A stretch of 7,884 nt of DNA from Dehalococcoidia bacterium (GCA_009692985.1 SHYF01000071.1:1-7884); one strand, 5' to 3'; positions 1 through 6,012 are shown, numbered from the stretch's first letter. Made by a program: numbers and translations. Notes: a model not told the origin generated them from the sequence alone.

Positions 1-274
1 CCAGGGCAGCCTTGGCACTGGCGGACCGCACGTCGCGCCCCCCTGCCCTTCCAGCGTCGAACTGGTGCAGAAACCCCTCTACAACGACCAGTCGCCGCTC
101 GGCCAGGAATGGAACCGAGCTGCACACCTCCTGGAGATGCCTGAGTTTTAGCCCCGGGCCGGCCAGCACAGTAGTGTTCGCCTCCAGTAGCTCCGGCGAG
201 CCAACCTCCTTGCGCAGCTCCTCCAAGCGCTCCCTTTTGGAGAAGTCGTCCTCACCATAGATGACGTATATCAC
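1..274 (-). CDS. holA: DNA polymerase III subunit delta, N-terminal part (cut by window edge)
   Basis: The minus strand is open from a GTG at 274-272 to the window edge and gives 91 residues beginning (M)IYVIYGEDDFSKRERLEEL. HolA is the clamp-loader subunit that opens the sliding clamp during DNA replication in the cytoplasm. The sequence shows the family's N-terminal pattern: an initial hydrophobic strand followed by G-E-D-D-F (residues 7-11), then A-N-T-T-V-L (32-37), and the conserved stretch V-P-F-L-A-E-R-R-L-V-V-V-E-G (54-67). The usual protein is about 320-350 residues, so about three quarters lies outside the window. The GTG start is chosen because the homologous N-terminus begins there and a GGGGG run (284-288) sits 9 nt upstream as a possible ribosome-binding site. 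Repeat R1 begins only about 15 bp upstream of this start, so any holA promoter must lie in or beyond the repeat. Identification comes from motif recognition, not a search. Confidence 0.85.
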   Translation of the reverse strand, partial: MIYVIYGEDDFSKRERLEELRKEVGSPELLEANTTVLAGPGLKLRHLQEVCSSVPFLAERRLVVVEGFLHQFDAGRAGGRDVRSASAKAAL

Positions 275-290
275 GGACAGCAACCCCCTA

Positions 291-456
291 GCAGGGTGGG
301 GAAAAGCTTTTCCAACCATCCCCCTGACCCCCTTTCCTTCGGCCTACTCAGGACAGGCTCTGGCCAGGAAGGAGGTAAAAGTTACATCTGGGGGATACCC
401 CCAGACCCCCACGAAAGGGGCTTCGCCCCTCTGGACTCCCCTTTTCAGCAACCTGC
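291..456 (+). repeat. MITE-like hairpin repeat, copy R1 (diverged, longest copy)
   Basis: This 166-bp copy shares its order of blocks with R2 (4046-4184) and R3 (5153-5294, inverted): an A-rich left end, ACCATCCCCCT, a CCTTCC/GGAAGG arm pair, a GGGGGATACCCCC hairpin, and a GGGGC/GCCCC hairpin followed by TGGACT and CAGCA-CCTG. Hairpins visible here are CTGGGGG(388-394)/CCCCCAG(398-404) and AGGGGC(416-421)/GCCCCT(425-430). A 14-bp perfect palindrome, GGAAAAGCTTTTCC, lies at 300-313. The ends form an imperfect inverted repeat: left GCAGGGTGGGGAAAAG against the reverse complement of the right end, GCAGGTTGCTGAAAAG. TA precedes the left end (289-290), but the matching right dinucleotide is CA (457-458), so one side has decayed. 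Relative to the other copies, the CCTTCC/GGAAGG arm is expanded by some 20 bp. The origin from a transposase-mobilised element is inference. Confidence 0.75.
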
Positions 457-466
457 CACAATAGCC

Positions 467-495
467 AAGACAGTTGTCGCCAGGCAGTATATAAT
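467..495 (+). promoter_or_regulatory. Probable promoter of the kinase gene
   Basis: A perfect TATAAT lies at 490-495 with AAGACA at 467-472 (4 of 6 matches to TTGACA), separated by 17 bp, which is the optimal sigma-70-type spacing. Transcription would begin near 502, only one or two bases before the ATG at 504, so the mRNA would be leaderless or nearly so. The only ribosome-binding-like bases are AGG at 496-498. The promoter sits just outside the right end of repeat R1. Confidence 0.45.
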
Positions 496-503
496 AGGTT
501 GTT

Positions 504-2819
504 ATGAAAAGCCTATCCAACAGAGTCATAGGCAACTACGAGCTTCTGGAACCAGTGGCAACCACCGGGCTGGCCACGGTCTTCAGGGCGCTGGACAACA
601 CCAGCGGCAAAACAGTGGCACTTAAAGTGGTACACGCCTATTTCATGAGAGAGGCGGAGACGCTCATACGGTATCAGCGCCAGATGGGCCTGGTGCAAGA
701 GCTTAGGCACCCCAACATCGTTCCAGTGTACGGCATCGCACGTGACCATGAGTCCATAGCTGTGGTGATGGAGTCCATCCCCTGGCCCACCTTGAAAGTC
801 AGAAGGTCAAGAAAGCTGCCCCTGGGGGAAGTCCTGACTATTCTGCGCCAGGTGGCGGCGGCAATGGACTACGCCCATGCCAAAGGCCTGGTCCACCGGG
901 ACCTGCGGCCCAGCAACGTCTTTTACGATGAGGAGAGCGGGAGGGCAATGGTCTCGGACTTTGGGACCATCAGCCTGGCAGAGGGCGGACACCTACTGCT
1001 CCGTAGCACAGTAAATACTCCCGCGCCCAGCTATGCTGCCCCTGAGCAGCTTCAAGGGCAACCTCCCGATCCGCGCAATGACGTCTACTCCCTGGGGGCC
1101 CTGGCGTATGAGCTGCTTACCGGAGAGGTCCCTTTCGACGCCCTGAGCCCTTACACCATCCTGTCACGCCAGCTCTCCACCATTCCTGACCCTCCATCCT
1201 ATTGGAGCGAGGCGATCCCTGTTGCCGTGGACACAGTGGTGCTCAGAGCTCTTAAACGCAGGCCGGAAGAGCGGTATGCCGCCTGTGGGGCAATGGTAGA
1301 GGCGCTGACCCAAGCGGCCGGCCCATCGGTTGTAGCAAAGGCCGTCACATCTGGCACCCATGCACCTGGCACCGCCTCGACCCCGGCCCGCGCCGAAGAG
1401 GTGTCCGTAGCCAGGGACGAAGAGGATGCCCGAGTCATCTGCCCTCGCTGCGGCTCAGGAAACTCAGCAGCGGCGTCCAGATGCCAGACCTGCTGGGGTA
1501 TTCTGGCGGCGCAGCCGGTGGTTACTCGTGAAGAGGAGCAGAAATGGGTCCGCATGTATGTGGGAAGGCTGCGCAATAAAAAGCGTATCCTGTGGGGCAC
1601 TGCAACTGTTCTGGTAACGGCGCTTCTAGGGGTATGGGGGTACAACCTACTCGACATTACGCCGCCATTGCCAGCACCCACCACTAACATCACAACGTCA
1701 GCGGCTGTTGGCGATTGGGCTACCGTCCAGCGCGACCTGTTGCACACAGGCGTTGTCCCTGGCCCCGCCTTTGCTCCCCAGGGGGCACCCAAACGCGTAT
1801 TCCAATCTGATGGGCCAATCCTTGCAACGCCGGCGGTGGCCGGAAACAAGATATACGTTGCCACCAGCGACCGAAGGATATTGGCGCTGGATCGGGCCAC
1901 CGGGCAAATCCTCTGGACATACAATGTCAGCGGACCTGTGAACTCCACCCCGACTGTTGCAGGCGGCCTGGTTTATGTGGGGCTGCGGGCTGGCGATCTG
2001 CTGGCTCTGGACATTGAAACCGGGAGGCTGAAGTGGAGCTATCAGACCAAGAATCCTATCTACGGCTCCGCCACGGTGGTTGATGGCACTCTGTACATAG
2101 GCTCCGGGGACCATTTCCTCTACGCTCTGGACGCTGCCACAGGGGAACTGCGCTGGAACATGGAAACAGGCGAATGGATCCTGGCCACACCCACGGTAAG
2201 CCAGGGCATAGCAGTTATTGGATCACAAGACGGCGAACTTTACATGGCGGACGTATCCAAAGGAACCGTTCGATACCAGGTAAACATTGGCGCCTCCATG
2301 GACAAGGCCATAACAATCGTGGATGACGTCGCCTATATCACCACGCGCGCAGGGAACGTTTTGGCCTTTGATTTCAGGGAGAAGGACAAATCTTTCCGCA
2401 AAGCCAAGTTGAAGATTCACACTCAACTATTCGTATGGGGAATGGCCTCTACTCCACCTCGCCTTCCGGGCCTAATATGGAGCAGGCGGCTGCGGGAGCA
2501 GATAGTCGCAGAGATGGCGACAGCCGATGGGCGGCTGTACCTGGCAACTGCGGCAGGCAAACTTCATGCCCTGGATACAGCAACAGGCCAGGAGTTGTGG
2601 GTGGTAGCTGGCCTGGCACGCCTGTACTCAGCGCCCATCGTGAGCGGCGACGCCGTTATTCAGACCGCCTCCGACGGCACTGTATACGGGTTCGACTCGG
2701 CCACAGGGAAAGAAATGTGGAAAGCTTCCGTGGGGGAAAGTGTCGTTGCCTCCGCCATCCTGGCTGGTGATACGCTTTACGTGCCAACCACCTTGGGAAA
2801 CCTCTACGCCATACGGTAA
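504..2819 (+). CDS. Transmembrane Ser/Thr protein kinase with zinc ribbon and extracellular PQQ-like beta-propeller
   Basis: This 771-residue receptor-type Hanks kinase probably phosphorylates Ser/Thr on cytoplasmic proteins in response to something sensed outside the cell. The kinase domain spans about residues 11-270, with the ATP-binding lysine K41 (V-A-L-K-V-V), catalytic loop HRDLRPSN (131-138), DFG 152-154 and APE 179-181. The glycine-rich loop (18-27, VATTGLATVF) lacks most of the usual glycines. A linker leads to a CxxC-x10-CxxC zinc ribbon (C313, C316, C327, C330). A basic stretch and one membrane helix follow (about 361-381). The outside part (about 400-771) is a PQQ-type propeller with seven recognisable repeats of the A-L-D-x-x-T-G-x-x-x-W type near residues 461, 501, 541, 581, 621, 689 and 729. 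The first five are spaced 40 residues apart, and the fifth is degenerate. The ATG at 504 is chosen because the kinase fold begins at once after it. The ligand and substrate cannot be told from the sequence. Confidence 0.9.
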   Translation: MKSLSNRVIGNYELLEPVATTGLATVFRALDNTSGKTVALKVVHAYFMREAETLIRYQRQMGLVQELRHPNIVPVYGIARDHESIAVVMESIPWPTLKVRRSRKLPLGEVLTILRQVAAAMDYAHAKGLVHRDLRPSNVFYDEESGRAMVSDFGTISLAEGGHLLLRSTVNTPAPSYAAPEQLQGQPPDPRNDVYSLGALAYELLTGEVPFDALSPYTILSRQLSTIPDPPSYWSEAIPVAVDTVVLRALKRRPEERYAACGAMVEALTQAAGPSVVAKAVTSGTHAPGTASTPARAEEVSVARDEEDARVICPRCGSGNSAAASRCQTCWGILAAQPVVTREEEQKWVRMYVGRLRNKKRILWGTATVLVTALLGVWGYNLLDITPPLPAPTTNITTSAAVGDWATVQRDLLHTGVVPGPAFAPQGAPKRVFQSDGPILATPAVAGNKIYVATSDRRILALDRATGQILWTYNVSGPVNSTPTVAGGLVYVGLRAGDLLALDIETGRLKWSYQTKNPIYGSATVVDGTLYIGSGDHFLYALDAATGELRWNMETGEWILATPTVSQGIAVIGSQDGELYMADVSKGTVRYQVNIGASMDKAITIVDDVAYITTRAGNVLAFDFREKDKSFRKAKLKIHTQLFVWGMASTPPRLPGLIWSRRLREQIVAEMATADGRLYLATAAGKLHALDTATGQELWVVAGLARLYSAPIVSGDAVIQTASDGTVYGFDSATGKEMWKASVGESVVASAILAGDTLYVPTTLGNLYAIR

Positions 2820-2933
2820 ACCACTGACGGATATTGCCTACGCTTCGGCTGGAATGATGCCATCTGCCCGGGGGTTCGCAGGCAGGCACACCCGCCGGCC
2901 GGAGTTATGTCCCACGGTAACCAATTCTTTCCC

Positions 2934-2938
2934 AGGAG
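2934..2938 (+). promoter_or_regulatory. Ribosome-binding site fixing the YchF-like start
   Basis: AGGAG lies 7 nt before the ATG at 2946. It favours that start over the upstream in-frame ATG at 2907, which would add 13 residues ahead of the conserved P-loop N-terminus. Confidence 0.8.
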
Positions 2939-2945
2939 TATCCCT

Positions 2946-4046
2946 ATGGAGCTAGGAATCATCGGGCTTCCCAAGAACGGAAAGACCACCGTCTTTAGTG
3001 CACTCACCAGGGGCAGGACTGAAACATCCCGTTCTGGTGGTCAGTCCAGCAAGCTAACCATCGGCGTAGACAAGGTTGCAGACCGGCGCGTAGACACCCT
3101 GGTCGAAATGTTTCATCCCAAACGTGTTGTCCAGGCGGAGGTGCGCTACGTGGACATCCCCTGGGCGCCGGATAGCACGGGAAAGAGTCAGGGCATAGGC
3201 GGCGAATACCTTAACGCACTTCAAAGATCCGACGCCCTGCTCCACGTCGTACGTGCCTTTGATGAGCCATCGGTCCCCCACATTCAGGGGAGCGTGGACC
3301 CTTACCGCGACGCTGATACAATCAACCTTGAGCTAGCCTTCTCAGACCTGGCCATTATCGAACGCAGATTCCAGCGACTGGAGGCTGATCTGAAGAGCTC
3401 CAAGGCACAAGAGCGGGAGGCAAGTCGCCGAGAGGCTGCGCTCCTGACCCGGCTGAAAGAGGGCATCGAGAAAGACGTCCCCATACGGAAGCAGGAGCTG
3501 ACTGCAGAGGATATAAAGCTGATAAGCGCCTACCAATTCCTTACGGCCAAGCCAATGCTTGTTCTATGCAACATAGGCGAGGCGCAACTGCCCCAGGCCG
3601 GCAAGATAGAAGAGGAAGCGCGCCAGAGATTGGGCAACTCTCGCGTCCTGGTGGCAACCATGTGCGCCAAACTGGAGGCGGACCTGGCACAATTGCCTTC
3701 GGCAGAAGAGGAGGAGTTTCGCCGCTCCCTGGAGGCTGGCGAACCAGGCACAGCCAAGGTTACGCGCCTTTCGTACCAACTGCTTGGCCTGATCTCCTTC
3801 TTTACCACAGGCCCAGATGAGGTAAAGGCATGGACGATACGGGAAGGCACGCCAGCGGTCAAAGCGGCGGGACAGATCCATTCAGATATAGAACGCGGCT
3901 TCATCCGGGCAGAAGTTGTTTCTTTTGACGACCTGGCTCGGTGCGGCGGTTTTGCAGAAGTTCGACGCCAAGGCCGCCTGCGCCTTGAAGGCAAGACATA
4001 TACAGTCAAGGACGGCGACGTAATCGAGTACCTGTTCAATGTATAA
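2946..4046 (+). CDS. ychF: YchF/OLA1-family P-loop NTPase with C-terminal TGS (DUF933) domain
   Basis: This 366-residue protein matches the usual length of the YchF family (about 363). YchF proteins are ribosome-associated P-loop NTPases that often prefer ATP to GTP and are linked to translation and stress control. The Walker A motif GLPKNGKT is at residues 7-14 (K13). The base-recognition motif is NIGE (209-212) in place of NKxD, as expected for this family. A charged, probably coiled-coil insertion spans about 125-190, and a TGS domain ends the protein (about 283-366, from S-F-F-T-T-G-P-D-E-V to Y-L-F-N-V). Divergent points are the G3 motif, which reads V-D-I-P-W (69-73) where standard members have V-D-I-A-G, and a switch I region without the usual F-x-T-I-E-P. 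It may therefore be a DUF933 paralogue and not the orthologue of E. coli YchF. The start at 2946 rests on AGGAG 7 nt upstream. The stop codon overlaps the hemW start and lies at the edge of repeat R2. Confidence 0.85.
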   Translation: MELGIIGLPKNGKTTVFSALTRGRTETSRSGGQSSKLTIGVDKVADRRVDTLVEMFHPKRVVQAEVRYVDIPWAPDSTGKSQGIGGEYLNALQRSDALLHVVRAFDEPSVPHIQGSVDPYRDADTINLELAFSDLAIIERRFQRLEADLKSSKAQEREASRREAALLTRLKEGIEKDVPIRKQELTAEDIKLISAYQFLTAKPMLVLCNIGEAQLPQAGKIEEEARQRLGNSRVLVATMCAKLEADLAQLPSAEEEEFRRSLEAGEPGTAKVTRLSYQLLGLISFFTTGPDEVKAWTIREGTPAVKAAGQIHSDIERGFIRAEVVSFDDLARCGGFAEVRRQGRLRLEGKTYTVKDGDVIEYLFNV

Positions 4047-5586
4047 CATGGTGATGAAAAACGCTTTCGACCATCCCCCTAGCCCCCTTCCTGGCAAGGA
4101 AGGGGGTGAGAGAGGAAGAGATGGGGGATACCCCCAACCCCCCACCAAAGGGGCTATGCCCCTTTGGACTCCTCAGCAGCCTGTTAGAACCATTCAAACA
4201 ACGGGCAATCCTGAGGGGTATCTCGATTCAGAGGCATTGGGAACGCCCATCGCCCTGTACATACACATACCATTCTGCGAGACCAAGTGCCCTTACTGCG
4301 ACTTCAACACATACGAGGGCATCGAACCGCTCATGCCGGCGTATATAGATGCGCTGGCCCAAGAGATACGCCTGTGGGGTGCCTTTCTGACTCAAGGTCA
4401 AGCTACACCACTCCATCAGCCTATTTCCACCGTGTTCTTCGGCGGCGGCACGCCCTCTTACCTGCCATCTGAAAACATTCAGCGTCTGTTGGATGCCACG
4501 CGCGCTGCCTTTTCCCTGGCCCCCGATGCCGAGGTCACTCTGGAGAGCAATCCCGGAGACGTGACACCCAGCAGACTGGAGATGTGGAAAGCCGCAGGCA
4601 TCAACCGCGTTTCCATAGGAGTCCAGAGCCTGGACGATGGCCTTTTGCAACTGCTGGGCCGCCGCCACAACGCGCAGGCTGCGCGCCAGGCGTACCAGAA
4701 CGCCCGAGACGCTGGCTTCAATAACTTGAACCTTGATCTGATGTACGGGCTGCCACATCAATCCATGGACCAATGGCGGAGTACGCTAACCGAAACGCTA
4801 ACTCTGGCTCCAGAGCATCTTTCCATGTACTGCCTGACACTGGAAGAGGGAACTCCTTTGGATGCATGGGTGCGCCTAGGGAAGGTGCCGGAGCCGGACC
4901 CAGACCTGGCCGCCGACATGTACCTGCTGGCAGAGGAACTTGCCGGCGACGCAGGATACGACCATTACGAAATCTCCAACTGGGCCATGCCAGGCCGCGC
5001 CTGCCGCCATAACCTCACCTACTGGCGGAACCAGCAGTACCTGGGTGTTGGGCCCGGCGCCCATTCGTACTTGAGTGGCTACAGGTTCGCCACCTTGAAG
5101 TCGCCCCGCCAGTACATTCAACGTATCAACCAGTGGGCCAGCGAAGGCGCTACCAGGCTGCTGAAAAAGGAGAGTCCAGGGAGGCGAAGCCCCTCTGGTG
5201 GGGAACTGGGGGTATCCCCCAGATATACTTCTCACCCCCTTCCTGGCCAGGAAGGGGATAGGGGGATGGTCGAAAGCGTTTTTCATCACCCAGCTAGACC
5301 TCTCAACCTGGCAAACCTGCAACACAACGGGCCTCTGGATACAGTGGATGCCATTGACGCCCCAACGGAGATGGGCGAGACAATGATGATGGGGCTTCGC
5401 CTGGGCCAAGGCGTCTCCAAGGCTAGCTTCCTTGAGCGGTTTGGGGTTGGGCTGCAAGAGGCGTACGGGCCACAAATAGACGCGCTGGAGCAGTTGGGCC
5501 TGCTTGAATGGCGCCAGGGCTGGCTGCGGCTCACGCCACGGGGCCGGCTGCTGGGCAACGAGGTGTTCCAGCGCTTTCTGACGTGA
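4039..5586 (+). CDS. hemW: HemW-type radical SAM protein carrying two in-frame repeat insertions
   Basis: The product is a 515-residue member of the HemN/HemW radical-SAM family. HemW proteins are thought to be heme chaperones that deliver heme in the cytoplasm and lack coproporphyrinogen oxidase activity. The [4Fe-4S]/SAM motif CETKCPYC (C80, C84, C87) is followed by D-F, where HemN has a further cysteine, which favours HemW. Other family motifs are GGGTP (135-139), ESNPGD (169-174), HNLTYW (324-329), LGVGPGAHS (335-343) and a C-terminal winged-helix region (about 440-515). HemW is usually about 380-420 residues. The excess is explained by repeat R2 at residues 3-49 and repeat R3 at residues 372-419; without them 420 residues remain. 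The ATG at 4039 overlaps the upstream stop, suggesting translational coupling. Starts inside R2 (ATG 4048, GTG 4051, ATG 4054) or TTG 4237 are possible. All core motifs are intact, so the protein may still work. Confidence 0.88.
   Translation: MYNMVMKNAFDHPPSPLPGKEGGERGRDGGYPQPPTKGAMPLWTPQQPVRTIQTTGNPEGYLDSEALGTPIALYIHIPFCETKCPYCDFNTYEGIEPLMPAYIDALAQEIRLWGAFLTQGQATPLHQPISTVFFGGGTPSYLPSENIQRLLDATRAAFSLAPDAEVTLESNPGDVTPSRLEMWKAAGINRVSIGVQSLDDGLLQLLGRRHNAQAARQAYQNARDAGFNNLNLDLMYGLPHQSMDQWRSTLTETLTLAPEHLSMYCLTLEEGTPLDAWVRLGKVPEPDPDLAADMYLLAEELAGDAGYDHYEISNWAMPGRACRHNLTYWRNQQYLGVGPGAHSYLSGYRFATLKSPRQYIQRINQWASEGATRLLKKESPGRRSPSGGELGVSPRYTSHPLPGQEGDRGMVESVFHHPARPLNLANLQHNGPLDTVDAIDAPTEMGETMMMGLRLGQGVSKASFLERFGVGLQEAYGPQIDALEQLGLLEWRQGWLRLTPRGRLLGNEVFQRFLT
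4046..4184 (+). repeat. MITE-like hairpin repeat, copy R2, at the ychF-hemW junction
   Basis: This 139-bp copy is flanked by TA (4044-4045 and 4185-4186), consistent with a TA target duplication. Its ends form an imperfect inverted repeat: left TAACATGGTGATGA against the reverse complement of the right end, TAACAGGCTGCTGA, with 11 of 14 matches including the TA. Three hairpins are visible: CCCCCTTCCT/AGGAAGGGGG (4083-4092 with 4097-4106, a perfect 10-bp stem), TGGGGG/CCCCCA (4122-4127 with 4131-4136), and CCAAAGGGGC/GCCCCTTTGG (4145-4154 with 4158-4167, a 10-bp stem). The element lies inside the hemW reading frame without a stop. It includes the last base of the ychF TAA stop codon and supplies residues 3-49 of the present hemW product. 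Confidence 0.85.
5153..5294 (-). repeat. MITE-like hairpin repeat, copy R3 (inverted), inserted inside hemW
   Basis: This 142-bp copy lies in the opposite orientation to R1 and R2 and is flanked by TA at 5151-5152 and 5295-5296. Its ends are an 18-bp inverted repeat with 13 matches: GCTGGGTGATGAAAAACG against CCAGGCTGCTGAAAAAGG. Inside are a 22-bp perfect palindrome (5236-5257, CCCCTTCCTGG and its complement), CTGGGGG/CCCCCAG (5206-5212 with 5216-5222), and an imperfect GC-rich hairpin at 5176-5198 with a GAA loop. Element plus one TA is 144 nt, exactly 48 codons, and is open in the hemW frame. Its left part, in element orientation, is nearly identical to R2 (GATGAAAAACGCTTTCGACC shared), so these two copies look younger than R1. 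Confidence 0.88.
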
Positions 5587-5600
5587 GGTTGGGGAATAAC

Positions 5601-5605
5601 AGGAG
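5601..5605 (+). promoter_or_regulatory. Ribosome-binding site fixing a TTG start
   Basis: AGGAG lies 7 nt upstream of TTG 5613-5615, directly after the hemW stop. It supports a non-ATG start for the small membrane protein over the in-frame ATG at 5508 inside hemW. Confidence 0.7.
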
Positions 5606-5612
5606 ACCGAAC

Positions 5613-5840
5613 TTGAAGGAGTCACTCTCACAGAAGGCTTTGCTCGTCATCGCGATTCTGGTGCCCCTTGTGTTTGCAATGTTCGGAGTCTTCTTTGCCA
5701 TCCTGGACTTCGACATGGGGTTCGTGGATGGAGGTCTGGAACCCAAGCTCGCCTTCTTTGTGGAATGCTTTGGAGTGTTAGTGGCTTTCGCGGCCTTGGC
5801 AGGCCTTTACGTCGCACAGCTGTCGCCCCAAGCTGGGTAG
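5613..5840 (+). CDS. Small two-helix membrane protein, possibly truncated by a TAG
   Basis: I do not recognise this family. Starting from TTG 5613, with AGGAG 7 nt upstream, the product is 75 residues: a short polar N-terminus (KESLSQK), a hydrophobic helix (about 10-33), an acidic and glycine-containing loop (D-F-D-M-G-F-V-D-G-G-L-E-P), and a second helix (about 46-70), ending S-P-Q-A-G. It begins 26 bp after the hemW stop, so it may be co-transcribed with hemW. The frame does not end naturally. After the TAG at 5838-5840 it stays open for 55 more codons of strongly hydrophobic sequence to a TGA, so the original gene was probably a 131-codon, four-helix protein. Either this is a nonsense-mutated gene or the TAG is a sequencing error. 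Confidence 0.6.
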   Translation: MKESLSQKALLVIAILVPLVFAMFGVFFAILDFDMGFVDGGLEPKLAFFVECFGVLVAFAALAGLYVAQLSPQAG

Positions 5841-6008
5841 CGTCTGGTGGTTCTTGGGGCAGCAGCTATGGCAGCATCGTCACTTGGTCTTCAGTATTGG
5901 CTTGGAGGGTTAAGCGTTGTCATGACCGCCATGACCTTGCTAATGCTCTTTATTGGGATCAGGAGGGCTGGAAAGCTCGCCATTGAGCAGACAATCCGCT
6001 CAGCTTGA
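5841..6008 (+). pseudogene. Distal half of the TAG-interrupted membrane protein gene
   Basis: This stretch is in the same frame as the upstream 75-residue protein and runs 55 codons from just after the TAG to the TGA at 6006-6008. It encodes two probable membrane helices (LVVLGAAAMAASSLGLQYWL and LSVVMTAMTLLMLFIGI) and a polar tail (RRAGKLAIEQTIRSA). Continuity of frame and of hydrophobic character argues that it was the C-terminal half of the same protein. It could instead be translated separately from GTG 5847, or from ATG 5868 with a weak GGGG 8 nt upstream. Confidence 0.5.
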
Positions 6009-6012
6009 GCGG
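5996..6012 (+). terminator. Stem-loop after the small membrane gene, weak terminator candidate
   Basis: CCGCTCA (5996-6002) and TGAGCGG (6006-6012) form a perfect 7-bp stem with a 3-nt loop, spanning the TGA stop. No T-tract follows (GTGATATAAAGG), so intrinsic termination is uncertain. Confidence 0.3.

Larger units (their letters stand above)
275..503. other. Divergent intergenic region between holA and the kinase gene
   Basis: No credible gene is seen here. The short open frames translate the repeat element or run antisense. The region holds repeat R1 (291-456) and a promoter-like sequence directed at the kinase gene (467-495). I found no convincing -35/-10 pair for holA on the minus strand. 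Confidence 0.7.

Noticed and set aside
12..260. 82-codon + strand open frame at the left edge
   Set aside because: It is antisense to the holA fragment on the minus strand, whose translation shows clear family motifs. The + product is an Arg/Ser/Pro-rich shadow.
261..625. Open frames of 67 and 109 codons on + and 63 codons on - in the intergenic region
   Set aside because: They mainly translate repeat R1 and then run into the kinase gene in the wrong frame. There is no ribosome-binding site or family signal.
1199..1948. 249-codon minus-strand open frame
   Set aside because: It is antisense to the kinase and propeller coding region, with low-complexity composition and no recognisable domain.
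2820..2945. Possible terminator or small gene between the kinase and ychF
   Set aside because: Only weak stems are seen (for example CTGCC/GGCAG with a long loop), with no T-tract and no credible reading frame apart from the short upstream extension of ychF.
4145..4167. Strong GC hairpin of R2 as an intrinsic terminator after ychF
   Set aside because: The hairpin is followed by ACTCCTCAG, not a T-tract. It is also a conserved internal part of the repeat and lies in the hemW frame.
291..5294. Repeats as a CRISPR array or a complete insertion sequence
   Set aside because: There are only three long copies, kilobases apart and in mixed orientation, with no regular spacers and no transposase gene in or near them.
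4876..5631. 251-codon minus-strand open frame
   Set aside because: It is antisense to hemW. The only notable part is the translation of repeat R3, which is why its peptide resembles the R2 peptide; the rest looks like a shadow.
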